Source: GAS188 sp963713805
GTDB taxonomy: Bacteria > Pseudomonadota > Alphaproteobacteria > Rhizobiales > Beijerinckiaceae
Assembly: GCA_963713805.1 (NCBI GenBank)
Contig: CAVQNF010000026.1
Location: 1-64,000, forward strand
Length of the DNA stretch: 64,000 nt
Direction: 5' to 3'
The position numbers and the translations under genes are program-made. Within the stretch, counting starts at the first letter, position 1. Every line of letters begins with the position of its first letter. The notes beneath the pieces are model-generated. The model had not been told where the DNA came from, made no database searches, and worked only from the letters and a program-made list of their open reading frames with translations. Of the stretch, positions 29,406-40,145 are shown one piece after another.

Positions 29406-30828
29406 TCAAACCAGGACCATCTTGCCCGGATTCATGATGTTCAACGGGTCGATCGCGCGCTTCAGCGTCCGCATCAGCTCGACCGCCGCCGCGCCATGTT
29501 CCCGTTCGAGATATTTCATCTTGCCCTGGCCGACGCCATGCTCGCCCGTGCAGGTGCCTCCCATGGCGAGCGCCCGCTCGACCAGGCGCTCGACGAAGGT
29601 CTCGACGCGCTTCATCTCCTCGCGGTCATCGAGGTCGAAGAGCGGCGCCGTGTGGAAATTGCCGTCCCCGACATGGCCGACGATCGTCGCCAGGAGGCCA
29701 AGCTCGGCGATGTCGCGCTGCGCGCCCTCGACGCATTCGGCAAGCCGCGAGATCGGCACGCACACATCGGTCGCGAAGGTGGTGGCGCCCGGCTTCAACG
29801 CGAAGCCCGCCCAGTAGATGTTGTGGCGCGCCTTCCACAGCCTGCTGCGTTCCTCGGGCTTCGTCGCGAAGCTGAAGGGCCCGCCGCCGAGCTCGGCGGC
29901 GATCTCGCCGAAACGCTCGGACTGTTCCTTCACCCCGGCCTCCGTGCCGTGGAATTCGAGAAACAGCATCGGCGTCTCGGGAAGGTCGAGCTTCGAATGC
30001 AGGTTCACGGCTTTCACCGAGAGGCCATCGAGAAGCTCGATGCGGGCGACCGGGATGCCCGATTGCACCGTCAATATGGTCGCGTCGCAAGCCGCCTTGA
30101 CGCTGGGGAAGGGGCAAACGCCGGCCGCGATCGCCTCCGGTATGCCCTGCAGCTTCAGCGTGATCTCGGTGATGAGGCCGAGCGTGCCCTCCGAGCCGAC
30201 GAAGAGCCGCGTGAGGTCATAGCCCGAGGAGGATTTCTTGGCCCGCGTCGCGGTGGTCAGGATGGTGCCGTCCGGCAACACGGCTTTCAGCGAAAGCACA
30301 TTGTCCTTCATCGTGCCGTAGCGGACCGCGTTGGTGCCCGAGGCTCGCGTCGCCGCCATGCCGCCGAGCGAGGCGTTGGCGCCGGGGTCGATCGGGAAGA
30401 ACAAGCCATCGTTGCGCAGATGCGTGTTGAGGTCCTCTCGCGTGACGCCGGGCTCGACGACGCAATCGAGATCTTGCGCATGCACCGCGAGGACCTTGTT
30501 CATCCGCGACAGATCGACCGAGACGCCGCCGTAGGGCGCGTTCACATGGCCTTCGAGCGAGGTCCCCGTGCCGAAGGCGATCACCGGCATCCGTGGGCGG
30601 CGCAAAGCCGCACGATGTCGACGCAATCCTCGCTGCTTTCGGCGAACACCACCACGTCCGGCGGCTTGGTTCTTCTGCCAGGTGAGCGTGTTGGCATGCT
30701 GCTCGCGCACCGCCGTGCGAGGTGACGAGGCGGTTGCCGAAGCGCTTGGCGAGCTCCTCCGTGACCTTGGCCACGGTCGACTCATTCGGCCGCACGAAGG
30801 CGCGGGACGGGTCGGGCATATGCGTCAT
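29406..30828 (-). CDS. FAD-binding oxidoreductase, D-lactate dehydrogenase (cytochrome) type
   Basis: About 473 residues after three frame corrections: +1 near 30705, +1 at 30665, and a one-base loss near 30591. The FAD-binding PCMH domain has FGTGTSLEGHVNAPYGGVSV and the ASLGGMAATRASGTNAVRYG segment. The C-terminal cap has GHVGDGNFH, and near the end GTCTGEHGVGQGKMKYLERE. These are hallmarks of GlcD/DLD-like flavoproteins that oxidise D-lactate or other 2-hydroxyacids and pass electrons to cytochrome c or quinone. Substrate specificity cannot be fixed. It is transcribed toward the AsmA gene with a 180-base gap. Confidence 0.87.
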
Positions 30829-31212
30829 TCTCAGCGGACCTTCATCTCGGAGCCTCGCCTTCCTGTGCAGCGAGAACTTGTTCTTGCCAAGGCTTTACGC
30901 GTTCCAAGGTCGTTCCAATGTTCGTTCCAAGGGGATGCAAGCGCATTCCAAGGCTATCCGGATCAGGCTTTCCCGATAAGGGCTTCAGGTTCACGCCATC
31001 TTACCGGCAAGGGTCGTGCGTTGGAACTCGCTTGGCGGCTTCGTGCCCCCGGGCAGCAAGGCGATCGAAGGCGCTCGAACGGCCACTCCTCGGCGGCCCG
31101 CCGAAGCACGCGACGAAGTTTGACGATCCTTCTTCGTCGCCTATTCTTGTCGTGGGGCCTCCCGTTTCGCTGCGATGCCAAGCGGATGCGGATTTGACGA
31201 GGAGCGTGGGAC
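30829..31212. other. Intergenic region with repeated GTTCCAA motifs
   Basis: The gap of about 380 bases between divergent genes contains no CDS. GTTCCAA occurs at 30901, 30912 and 30924, with a related ATTCCAAGG at 30945, giving spacings of 11, 12 and 21 bases. That near-helical phasing is suggestive of a repeated protein-binding site upstream of the D-lactate dehydrogenase-type gene. Confidence 0.35.
31120..31147 (+). promoter_or_regulatory. Putative sigma-70 promoter for the thioesterase gene
   Basis: TTGACG at 31120-31125 and TATTCT at 31142-31147 are separated by 16 bases and lie 66 bases before the thioesterase start. Both hexamers are good matches for this GC-rich genome. No operator symmetry is evident. 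Confidence 0.4.
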
Positions 31213-31751
31213 ATGGCCGAGAAGATCGATGCGCCGGTCCTGTTCTTCGCGCCCTTCGTGTCATCGGCGATGCGCGTCGAGCCGCAGTGGATCGACTACA
31301 ACAACCATCTCAATGTCGCTTATTACATCCTTCTGTTCGATCGCGCCGTCGACGAGTGCTTCGCGCTTCTCGGCATCGGCGAGGAGTATGTGCGGGCGCG
31401 CAGGGCCTCGCTGTTCACGGCCGAGGCCCATATCGGCTACCGCCGCGAGCTCAGCGTCGGCGAGAGCGGTGCGCATGACGCTGCAGCTTCTCGATTTCGA
31501 CGAGAAGCGTCTCCATTATTTCATGGAGATGCGCCACGCGCATGATGGCTGGCTCGCCGCCACATCCGAGAACATGTCGCTCCACGTCGATATGACGCAG
31601 CGCCGGGTCGCGGCCTTCCCGGACGATGTGCTCGCGACGCTCGGCTTGATGAAGGCCGCCCATTCGCGCCTCGCCTTTCCCGGAGGGTGCCGGCCGGCGC
31701 ATCGCCATGCCGGAGCGACGGCCGCAAGGCATGGGCGAACGACGCCATTGA
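31213..31751 (+). CDS. Acyl-CoA thioesterase, hotdog fold
   Basis: About 178 residues with frame breaks near 31462 and 31690. The N-terminal RVEPQWIDYNNHLNVAYYIL segment matches the 4-hydroxybenzoyl-CoA thioesterase/YbgC-like hotdog family, including the conserved D-x-N-x-H-x-N sequence that carries the catalytic Asp. The later LLDFDEKRLHYFMEMRHAHD and ENMSLHVDM strands complete the sheet. It is similar to the thioesterase domains found with carnitine dehydrogenase, so carnitine-related acyl-CoA hydrolysis is a possibility. The reading frame ends with TGA at 31749. Confidence 0.78.
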
Positions 31752-31798
31752 TGCGCCGCGAAGGTCACTTGGAGTGAGGGCGAAGGCTAAACTTCTCC

Positions 31799-31885
31799 GC
31801 TCATCCCCGCGAAGGCGAGGATCCAGTTCTTTTCGGAGCTTGCGTGATAAGTCTGGGTTCCCGCTTTCGCGGGAATGAGCGGGGT
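31799..31885. repeat. Dispersed inverted repeat, CCGCTCATCCCCGCGAAGGC type
   Basis: The left arm CCGCTCATCCCCGCGAAGGC continues into GAGGATCCAG, and the right arm CTGGGTTCCCGCTTTCGCGG continues into GAATGAGCGG. They form a long imperfect hairpin between the thioesterase and adenine deaminase genes. A half copy of the right arm occurs at 48105-48137, so this is a repeat family within this genome. Confidence 0.72.
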
Positions 31886-31935
31886 GAGGGCGGCCCGCTT
31901 GCTCTTACCGCCGCCGGCTCGCGCCATCATGGCGC

Positions 31936-33675
31936 ATGAGTGCGCCCTTGCACGACGAAGCCCTCCATGACGAGGCCTTCCTGGCCCGCGCCATCGATCA
32001 GAGCCTCGGCAACGCTGTCGCCGATCTCGTCATCAAGGGAGGTCGCGTCTTCAACCTCGTCACCGGCGCCCTCGAGGCGCGCGATGTCGCGGTGTGCGGC
32101 GATCGCATCGTCGGCGTGGAGAGCGGCTATCGGGGCGCGCGCGAGATCGATGCCGCCGGCAAGATCGTGGTGCCGGGCTTCATCGACACGCATTGCCATG
32201 TCGAATCCTCGCTTCTGACGCCCGCCGAGTTCGACCGCTGCGTGCTGCCGCATGGCGTCACGACGGCGATCTGGGACCCCCATGAGATCACCAATGTGCT
32301 CGGCCTCGAAGGGTTGCGCTACGCGCTCGCCGCGGCGTCCGAGACCATCATGGACATCCGCGTCCAGCTTTCGAGCTGCGTGCCCGCGACCGATCTCGAG
32401 ACCTCGGGCGCGCGGCTCGAGATCGGCGATCTCCTGCCGTTCGTCGGCCATCCGAAGGTCATCGGCCTCGCCGAGTTCATGAATTTTCCGGGCGTGCTGG
32501 CGAAGGACCGCCGCGTGCTCGCCAAGCTCGCGGCTTTCCAGGGAGGCCATATCGACGGTCATGCGCCGCTGCTGCGCGGGCGCCCGCTCGATGCCTATCT
32601 CTCGGCCGGCGTGCGCACCGAGCATGAATTGACCACGCCCGAGGAAGCGCTGGAGAAGCTCGCCAAGGGCATGACCGTGCTCATCCGCGAAGGCTCTGTG
32701 TCGAAGGATTTGCGTGCGCTCCTGCCGATCCTCACCGAGCGGCATTCGCCCTATCTCGCCTTTTGCACCGACGACCGCAATCCGCTCGACATCGCCGAGG
32801 AAGGCCATCTCGACTTCATGATCCGCACGGCGATCAAGCTCGGCGCGAGCCCGCTTGCCGCCTATCGCGCGGCCTCGCTCTCGGGCGCGCGCGCCTTCGG
32901 GCTTTTCGATCGCGGCCTCGTCGCGCCGGGCTATCGCGCCGATCTCGCCCTTCTCGACGATCTCGATCATTGCGCGGTGTCGTCGGTGATCGCGGGCGGG
33001 CGCCCGGTCGATGAGGCGCCTTCGCGAACGCGGCGCGAGGTCGCGCCCGTCGGACGCCGCAGCATCAAGGCGGAGCGCGTCTCGCCGACGATTTCGCCGC
33101 TCCCGGCACAGACGCCGACGACGCTCAGTCATCGGCGTCACGCCGGGCAAGATCATCACGCAACGCTCGAGCTCGACGCTGCCGTTGCGCCAAGGCGCGA
33201 GGAAGGTCGATCTTGCGCAGGATGCCGTGAAGGTCGCGGTCGTCGCGCGCCACGGGGTGAATCGCAACATCGGCGTGGGCTTCGTCCACGGCTTTGGCCT
33301 CGAAGCGCGGCGCGCTCGCCTCCTCGGTCGGCCACGACAGCCACAACATCTGCGTCGTCGGCGCCGACGAGGGCGACATGGCGGTCGCGGTCAATCGCCT
33401 CAAGAGAGATCGAGGGCGGCTTCGCGGTCGTCGCGGCCGGAGAGGTCGATCGCCGAGCTCGCCTTGCCGATCGCCGGGTTGATGAGCCTCTTCGAGCTTC
33501 GAGGAGGTGCGCGCCGGCCCTCGTGCCCCTGCGCCGGGCGGCGAAGAGCCTCGGCTGCTTCCTGCCCGAACCCTTCCTGCAAGTCGCCTTCCTGCCGCTC
33601 CCGGTGATCCCGCATCTGAAGATCACCGACAAAGGGCTCGTCGATGTCGACCGTTTCGAGATCGTGAGGGATTAG
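31936..33675 (+). CDS. ade: Adenine deaminase
   Basis: A metal-dependent hydrolase of the Ade family, about 575 residues. The N-terminus is followed by GFIDTHCHVESSLLTPAEFD, the metal-binding motif distinctive of adenine deaminases (HCHVESS), and then GVTTAIWDPHEITNVLGLEG. The central domain carries LIREGSVSKDL and FCTDDRNPLDIAEEGH. After 33020 the frame changes about five times, but the expected segments follow (ARHGVNRNIGVGFVHGFGL, SVGHDSHNICVVGADE, and the C-terminal FLPEPFLQVAFLPLPVIPHL). It deaminates adenine to hypoxanthine in purine salvage. It is read from ATG at 31936. Confidence 0.92.
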   Translation: MSAPLHDEALHDEAFLARAIDQSLGNAVADLVIKGGRVFNLVTGALEARDVAVCGDRIVGVESGYRGAREIDAAGKIVVPGFIDTHCHVESSLLTPAEFDRCVLPHGVTTAIWDPHEITNVLGLEGLRYALAAASETIMDIRVQLSSCVPATDLETSGARLEIGDLLPFVGHPKVIGLAEFMNFPGVLAKDRRVLAKLAAFQGGHIDGHAPLLRGRPLDAYLSAGVRTEHELTTPEEALEKLAKGMTVLIREGSVSKDLRALLPILTERHSPYLAFCTDDRNPLDIAEEGHLDFMIRTAIKLGASPLAAYRAASLSGARAFGLFDRGLVAPGYRADLALLDDLDHCAVSSVIAGGRPVDEAPSRTRREVAPVGRRSIKAERVSPTISPLPAQTPTTLSHRRHAGQDHHATLELDAAVAPRREEGRSCAGCREGRGRRAPRGESQHRRGLRPRLWPRSAARSPPRSATTATTSASSAPTRATWRSRSIASREIEGGFAVVAAGEVDRRARLADRRVDEPLRASRRCAPALVPLRRAAKSLGCFLPEPFLQVAFLPLPVIPHLKITDKGLVDVDRFEIVRD

Positions 33676-33718
33676 AGAAGTAGCGAATGGGAGAGTAGCG
33701 GAGGAATACAGGGCGAAG

Positions 33719-34422
33719 GCTCCTTCGGATCCGCCGCTCTCGGGCAGCTTCGCCAATGTCACGTCAGGGAATTTTTTCTTCACCGCGAGCCTTTCGCCTG
33801 ATGCGACGACCGCGAATGCGCTCGACGCGACGCTCACCTTGAGCCTGACGGCGCTTGCGGCGAGCGCGCAAGACCTCACGCAGGATGCACGCCTCGGCCT
33901 CGACGCGCCGCGCGTGCTCACCGAGGCGGTGCAGGATCGCCTCGTCGCGAGCGGCGGAGCGCTTGGCGAGTGGTGGGCGCCTAGCGGTCCGGCTCCGGCC
34001 ATCTCGAAGGGACCGGTGAGCCCGCCGGCCTACTCTTTCGGCAACGCCAATGTCTGGGCACGCGGTTTTGATCAGTTCGGCACGGCGACGGCTCAGGCCG
34101 CAAGCGCGGGGGTGGGTTATAACATCAACCGGGCTGCGCCCTTCATCGCCGGCGTCGATTGGCGGTTCGACAACAACATCGTCGCGGGTGGACCCATGAG
34201 TTCGGCGATGCCTCGCAGTCGCTTAACGCCTCGCTTGTCGGCGTTCCGGGAAGCTCGTTCTCGGCAACCGGCATCACCTTCGGCCGCGACGCCGCGCTCG
34301 TGGGCGCGGGCTTCAGCATGGAGATTTCGCCCAACGCCAAGGTCTTCGTGGACTACGACGGCAAGCTCAGCCAACGTCTCCAGGAGCACTCGATCTCGGG
34401 CGGCTTGCGCGTGAAGTTCTAG
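33719..34422 (+). pseudogene. Autotransporter beta-domain remnant
   Basis: The fragment lacks an initiation region and signal peptide and is open upstream into the adenine deaminase end. It holds the end of a passenger (FANVTSGNFFFTASLSPDAT), a linker, the start of an autotransporter barrel (SFGNANVWARGFDQFGTATA) and its final strands (FSATGITFGRDAALVGAGFS, then ISGGLRVKF). The C-terminal Phe is typical of outer-membrane barrels. Only about 130 residues of barrel remain where about 270 are expected, so the middle strands are missing. There is also a frame change near 34190. I regard it as a decayed gene rather than sequence error. Confidence 0.75.
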
Positions 34423-34595
34423 CCTGCGGCACCGCCCTCATCCGCCCCCACTTCGTGGGCGCCGAGCAAAGAGCGCCAGAGAGGGGGTGCCGCACGCCTT
34501 CTCCGCCTTGCCCCAGCGCGGCAGGCCGCGCTTAACTGTTGCGCGTATCCACGCCTTCCTTCCCGCGGGCGCGCTCGATTCGCGGCGACGCCGTT

Positions 34596-35606
34596 CTATT
34601 CAACGCTTCGGTGCCGTGACTGTGGATTCGCCGATCCTCGGAACGAACGGGGCGAGTCACCGAAGCGGCGGCGGAAGCTGTGGTTGAAGTGGGAAATGTC
34701 GCTGAACCCGCAGGCATAGGCGATATCGCTGATGCGCCAATGTCGGGTCTGGTGGACGGTCAGCATCTTCATCGCCTTTTCGAGCCGCTTGCGCGAGATA
34801 TAGTGGGTCAAGGTCTCGCGCTGCTCCTCCATGAGCCGGCTGAGATACCGCGTGCTGATGCCGTGCCGCTCGGCGATTTGCGGCGCGCAAAGGTTGGGGT
34901 CGCCGAGATGGCTGTCGATATCGGCGAGGATCTCCATGAGGCGGCCGGCCCGTATCCCGCGTCCGCGGGCCATCTCGGCGGCGTCCTTCGTCGGCCCCAG
35001 AAGCGTGGCGATGAGGTCGAAGACATGGTCCCCCATGCTTTTTGCCAAGACCGGGTCAGCGGCGAGGTCGGGCTCGGCGAGCAGCTTCTCCGTATACCAT
35101 AGGAGGTAAGTGAGGATGCGGCCGTTTTCCGGCAGCGGCCGGCCGACATAATCCTCCGTGCCCGGGGCCACCGCCAGGAGCTGACGGCGCGGCAGGGTGT
35201 AGCCACGACTATGCGCTCCCCACGTTTTGTTCTCACTGAGAACGGCCGCGTGCTCAAGCGGCCGACCGCGATCAACCATGATGATGCTAGTTTTGGCATG
35301 GGTGACGAGCGCATTACCTTGTATGAGCTGGATCGGTCCCCGCCTGTTGATCAAAAACGTAAACGCATCGTCGCCGTCCGCCGCCTGCTTCTTACTACGG
35401 GAACAGCTTATCGCCGTGCCGGTGGTCTCGTTGAGAATGATCTCCCCCAGGGGCAAAATATTGGTCGCCTGCTGAAACCGAACTTCGTCGTCGCGATCGA
35501 GGCAGGCGACATCCATTTGCGCCACGTGACGCGCAACTTCCTCGAGCCAGCCCTCGAAACGCTCTACCTTGGGGTAATTTTCGGTTGAAAATCGGATCAG
35601 TGCCAA
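34596..35606 (-). CDS. AraC family transcriptional regulator
   Basis: An intact 336-residue protein. The first 210 residues form an AraC_binding_2-like sensory domain (LNETTGTAISCSRSKKQAAD, HAKTSIIMVDRGRPLEHAAV). Residues of about 225-325 are the double helix-turn-helix domain: CAPQIAERHGISTRYLSRLM and, in the second HTH, WRISDIAYACGFSDISHFNH, ending FRRRFGDSPRSFRG. The inducer and target are unknown. It lies alone between the autotransporter remnant and the glycan cluster, so no regulated operon is obvious. Codon use and frame integrity are normal. Confidence 0.9.
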   Translation of the reverse strand: MALIRFSTENYPKVERFEGWLEEVARHVAQMDVACLDRDDEVRFQQATNILPLGEIILNETTGTAISCSRSKKQAADGDDAFTFLINRRGPIQLIQGNALVTHAKTSIIMVDRGRPLEHAAVLSENKTWGAHSRGYTLPRRQLLAVAPGTEDYVGRPLPENGRILTYLLWYTEKLLAEPDLAADPVLAKSMGDHVFDLIATLLGPTKDAAEMARGRGIRAGRLMEILADIDSHLGDPNLCAPQIAERHGISTRYLSRLMEEQRETLTHYISRKRLEKAMKMLTVHQTRHWRISDIAYACGFSDISHFNHSFRRRFGDSPRSFRGSANPQSRHRSVE

Positions 35607-35757
35607 TACCCCTCCTTCCCCGTGAGACCGCCTATGCGGCGATAGGAGTTTTCTACATTCCCACCCTGCAAAAGCCCAGGGCTCCGCACTCGGGTTAACA
35701 AGGTTGTGACAGTCACGAGCGGGGCGGAGGGCTTTCGCGGGATGAGCGGAGAGGCGG

Positions 35758-36560
35758 CTACTCGCTACTCGCTAAACTCACCTTCTGCTCGGCCAGGAAC
35801 TCCGCCGGCCTCGTGAAGCGCACGGCGCGGTGCGCCGCGAGGAAGGCGAGCAATTCCTCGACGAAACGCCAGACCCAAGGGTCATGCTCGAGATGATGCG
35901 TGAGAAGCCCGATCGGCTCGCGCTCGTCGAGGAGGGTCGAGCGACGGTCTCGCGCGCGAGCGCGGCGAGATCGTCGAGCATCGCGGCCTCGTCGCGCAGC
36001 CCACCATGGCCGCGCCAGAACACCGGATCGACATGGGTGTTCACCTGCAGGACGCCGGGCGCCGCCTCGCGGGCGCGGCGGCGCTTGAAGGTCGAGAGGC
36101 CGACGAAACCCGACTTCCTCGAGGCGTCGGTGAGATCCTCGCCGATGCGGTTCCAGGGCGGCGCCAGCATCGGCACGACCTTGGCGCCGAACAGACGGCG
36201 CAAGCGCGCATGGGCGCCGTAGAGCGCCGCCATGCGGTCGAGCAGCGGCTGGCCGATGCCGAGCTCCGAGGACGAGTGGCCCTGCGGGGAGTGATTGCGA
36301 TGCGCGAGGCCGTGCACGATGACATCGACGCGCGGCTCGTCCGGCGAGGCGCTCGGCCGAGCCTCGCGTCGCCAGGAGCGGAATGGCGGCGAGCGCCACC
36401 GGCGCCGTCGAAGCGTTCGGCTCAGCGCCAGCAGCCGATCGAGCGCCGGCGAGGGCGCGACCACATCATCGTCGCGCCACCAGACCGGGAGGGTCTCGCC
36501 GTTCGTTCGCGATCTCCTCGAGCACCGCGTGCAGCCTCTGCCAGGCGACGCGCGACCGCG
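35758..36560 (-). CDS. Polysaccharide deacetylase family protein
   Basis: Reassembled from four frame segments. The start region reads LHAVLEEIANE, then LPVWWRDDDVVAPSPALDRL, where the DDD supplies the metal-binding aspartates of NodB-like deacetylases. Next come VIVHGLAHRNHSP with the paired histidines (HxxxH-like metal site), MLAPPWNRIGEDL, VNTHVDPVFWRGHGGL, and finally IGLLTHHLEHDPWVWRFVEE with the catalytic His. About 265 residues in total. It lies directly downstream of, and likely overlaps, the glycosyltransferase gene, suggesting joint action on a cell-surface glycan. The exact start cannot be fixed because of frame breaks. Confidence 0.72.
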
Positions 36561-36564
36561 AAGG

Positions 36565-37714
36565 CGCGCGCGGCGGCGCCCGCGATCTTCTTCGCCGCCA
36601 CGCCCGCGCCGTCGAGCATGATGGTCGCGGCGGAGCCCGGCTGCGGCAGGGACATGACCTCGTCGATGGCCGCCATGAGCGTCGCGGGCCCGAGCTCGGC
36701 CTGGGTCACGACGACGGCGCGGCCTTGCGCCGCGAGATGCTCGGCGCGCATGCGCTGCTCTTTCTCGCCGCCCTCCTCGAAGGGCACGAGCACGGCGCGC
36801 GCACCGGTCGCCAGGATGTCGATGACGGTGTTGTATCCGGCCTGGCTCACCGAGACATCGGCCACGTGCAGGAGCGAGGGAAAATCGCGCCGCGCGCGTT
36901 CGACGCTCGCATTCGCGGGCGCCTCGGCGACGAGCTCGTGGATACTTTGCCTCCTCGACGCCATGGCCGATGAGGATGTGCCAGCGCCGCCGATCGCCCC
37001 TCGCGGCCTCGAGCGCGGCCGCGAAGAGGCGCAGCGAAGCCGCCGAGCCGCCACCCGACACGACGATCTCGCCGCCGTTGCGCGGCATCGAGCCGCAAGG
37101 CGCGGGCGCGGCGCGCGGTCGGCGACGAAGCCCGTATATTCGAGGCGGCGCGCGAGCGCCTTGTCGACCGGCCAGGAGGCGTCGAGCGAGATGACGCTTT
37201 CATCGGCATGGACGAGCACGCCGTCGTAATAGCGGCCGAGGCGCTCGAGCGTCTGCGCGGCGCGCTGATGGCTTCGAGGGCGGCTGCAGAATGTCGCGGA
37301 TCGAGCACAGGATCGCGGGACGCGGGCTCGTGGCGCGCGCCGCCTCGAGCAGCGCCAGGAATTCCTCGGCGAGCTGCCGCCGGCCGAAGGGAAAGAGCTC
37401 GGTGACGAGAACGTCGGGCTTGAATTTTGCGTAGGCGTCGAGCATCGCGTCGCGGCGGCTTGCGAGATAGGCCTCGTCCGCGATGCCGCCGTCCTCGCTG
37501 CGCAGCGTCTTGAAATCGGCGCCCAGGCAATGAACGGGCGCAAGCTGCACGACATCGAGGCGCCGAAAGATCGACCGTCGCGCTCGGCTTGCCGCCCGAG
37601 ACGAGGCGCACGCTCGCTCCGGCTTCGTCGAGCGCGCGCGCGATCAAGGCGGCACGCGCGAGATGGCCGACGCCGAGAAGATGCGTGACCGACGATGAGG
37701 ACGCGAGGCTTCAT
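36565..37714 (-). CDS. Glycosyltransferase, GT-B fold (COG4671-like)
   Basis: It starts MKPRVLIV at 37714, sharing ATGA with the stop of trmL. Segments follow in different frames: GHLARAALIARALDEAGASV, VQLAPVHCLGADFKTLRSED, VLVTELFPFGRRQLAEEFLA, YYDGVLVHADESVISLDASW, then a nucleotide-sugar-binding half (EIVVSGGGSAASLRLFAAAL; VSQAGYNTVIDILATGARAV; VPFEEGGEKEQRMRAEHLAA). That half resembles MurG/UDP-glycosyltransferases. About five +1 breaks occur. The donor sugar and acceptor are unknown. It is paired with the polysaccharide deacetylase downstream. Confidence 0.72.
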
Positions 37715-38191
37715 GCGGAGGCGCTCCGCGCCGCCGGCGCGAGAAGCGCCATCTGCCGCAAGGCTTCGCCGGCGATCATCGCGGCAGCGAGCGCGACATT
37801 GAGCGAGCGCAAGCCCTCGCGCATCGGCACGCGGATGCGCGCATCGGCGCTCGCATGCACATGCGGGTGGCGCGCCGGCGGATTCCCGGCCGAAAAGGAT
37901 GATGTCATGCGCCGCGAAGGCGAAGTCCGTATAGGCGCAATCGGCCTTCGTGGTCGCGAGCACCAGGCGATGCGCCGTTGCGCGCCGCCATGCGTCGAAG
38001 GCCGCAAAGCTCGTATGGCGCGTGATCTCGACCTGGTCGAGATAATCCATGCCGGCGCGGCGAAAGGCGCGGTCGGAGACCGGAAAGCCCGCCGGCTCGA
38101 TGATGTCGAGCGGAAGGCCGAGACAGGCCGCGAGCCGCGCGATCGCGCCCGTGTTCTGCGGAATGTCCGGCTCCAGGAGCGCAAGCCGCAT
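37711..38191 (-). CDS. trmL: tRNA (cytidine(34)-2'-O)-methyltransferase
   Basis: About 159 residues. The start MRLALLEPDIPQNTGAIARL and the AGMDYLDQVEITRHTSFAAF segment are typical TrmL. The C-terminal knot region (FGRESAG, then RVPMREGLRSLNVALAAAM) carries the SPOUT SAM-binding trefoil residues. One frame break lies near 37880. TrmL methylates the wobble base of tRNA-Leu isoacceptors. It is co-oriented between the nucleotide-sugar dehydratase gene (eight bases upstream) and the glycosyltransferase (four-base overlap), so it is probably read in one transcript with them. Confidence 0.88.
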
Positions 38192-38199
38192 CGGTTCGT

Positions 38200-40145
38200 T
38201 CAGGCGCGCAACGGCGCCTTGGCCAGGGCGCCCGCCGGATAATCGGGCAGCGCGCTCGCGAGCACGTTCGCGGCCGTCTGCCAATCCTCCCGATCGGCCG
38301 CCTCGGCGAGCGCGGCCATCCAGCCCCTCACCTGGTCCACGGTGCGGAAGGCGGGGCGCGCCGAGAGCACGCCGGGAATGCCGATATCGACCGTGGTCTC
38401 GTCCTCGCCGAGCACGATCTCGCGCAGGCGCTCGCCGGGGCGCAAGCCCGGTGATCTCGATCTTGATGTCCTCGCCGGGCTCGTGGCCGGCCAGGCGAAT
38501 CATGCGCTCGGCGAGCTCCATGATGCGGATCGGCTGGCCCATGTTCAGCACATAGACCGAGGTGCCGTGGCGTTCGTCATCGACCGCGTGCGAGGAGGCG
38601 GTGAGCACGAGATCGGAAGCTTCCGGGATGGTCATGAAATAGCGGACCATGTCCGGATGCGTCACCGTGACCGGTCCGCCGCGCTCGATCTGCTCGCGGA
38701 ATTTCGGCACCACGGAGCCGGCCGAGCCGAGCACATTGCCGAAGCGCACCGCGAGAAGCCGGCTGCGCTCGGGGCGCGCGTCATGGGCCTGAAGCTCGGC
38801 CTCGAGCGCCTGCACATACATTTCGGCGAGCCTCTTCGTCGCGCCGAGAATCGAGACCGGCCGCACCGCCTTGTCGGTCGACACCATCACCATGGCGCGC
38901 GCGTTGCAGGCGAGTGCCGCGTCCGCGACGTTGATCGAGCCCGTGATGTTGGTCTTCACGCCCTCGACCCAGTCGCGTTCGAGCAGATTGACATGCTTCA
39001 GCGCCGCCGCGTGGATCACCATGTCGGGCGCGGCTTCCGCCATCACGGCGAAGACACGCTCGCGGTCGCGCACATCGCAGAGCCTTCCCGAGATGCGCGT
39101 CTTCGGCGCGCCGAGCGACAAGGCCTCGATGATGGCGTGCAGCGCCGGCTCGGAATTCTCGATGATCATCACTTCGGGCGCCCCGAAAAGCACGAGCCGC
39201 CGCGCGATTTCGCTGCCGATCGAGCCGCCGCCGCCCGTGATGGCGAATTTGCGCCCTTGCGCCAGGCGCTCGAGGCGCGCGCGATCGATGGCGACCGCGG
39301 GGCGCAACAAGAGATCCTCCATGGCGACGGGAGCGAGCCTCGGCGTGGCGTCGGCGCCCTCCGTCCCGACGAGCGGCTGAGTCTGGCTCACCGCGATTCC
39401 ATGGCGTCGCGCGAGCGCGATAGATGGTTTCGGGATGGGCGGGAGTGTCGAGCGCGCTCGGGCACAGCACCATGCGCCTCGGTGTGCGGCCGTCCGCCGC
39501 GAGGCGTTCGATGACCGCCTCGAGATCCGCATAGCTGCCGATGATCTGCACGCCGCGGATGCTGTGCCCGAGATCGGTTTCGCGCGGCGAGATGAGGCCG
39601 AGCGGACGAAGCCCCACTTGCCCGGCCTGAATGGCGCGCAATACCGGATCGGTCTCTTGCGCGCGCCCGAGGATGAGCGCGGTCTCGGCGGGCGCTGAGC
39701 GGTGGGCGACGGCCTTCTGCCAACGATCCTTCCACCAGCGGTAGATGAAACGAGGCCCGCCGAGGAAGAAGATCTGCAAGCCCCAATAGACGACGACGAA
39801 GGCCTTGCCGAAATAGAATTGGCCGAGCACTTGCGGCGACAGCAGGATGTAATCGACGACGAGAAAGCCGAGCGCCAGGAAGCTCGCCGCCCGCACGATG
39901 TTGACGAGATCGGGGATCGAGGCGAAGCGCCATTTCGACTGATAGAGGTTGGAAGCCCAATAGATGAGCGCGGCGCAAGGCAGCGTGATCGAAAGGATAA
40001 GCGGCAGATGCTGCAGGAAGCCCGCGAGGCGCGCCTCGTCGAAGCGCAGCTCGAGCGCCACGAACACAGCGAGCGCCGTCATCACGAGATCGTGGATGAC
40101 GATCGCCATCTTCTTCGTTTCGTTCAGCTTTCTTTCCGAGATCAT
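38200..40145 (-). CDS. Membrane nucleotide-sugar 4,6-dehydratase (CapD/WbpM-like)
   Basis: About 647 residues with breaks near 39418 and 38448. The N-terminal region has four hydrophobic helices (residues of about 15-130) and a CoA-binding-like domain. The cytoplasmic C-terminal domain is an extended SDR. It has the nucleotide-binding KFAITGGGGSIGSEIARRLV and HAAALKHVNLLERDWVEGVK, and a modified catalytic segment VSTDKAVRPVSILGATKRLAE in place of the classic YxxxK. Such enzymes convert UDP-GlcNAc to a 4-keto-6-deoxy sugar for O-antigen, capsule or exopolysaccharide. It heads a minus-strand cluster with trmL, a glycosyltransferase and a deacetylase, supporting a surface-glycan role. Confidence 0.88.

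Noticed and set aside
36422..39532. One continuous 1,036-codon minus frame spanning the dehydratase, trmL and glycosyltransferase
   Set aside because: It links three unrelated domains only because frame breaks and ATGA overlaps happen to keep the frame open. Separate genes have their own starts.
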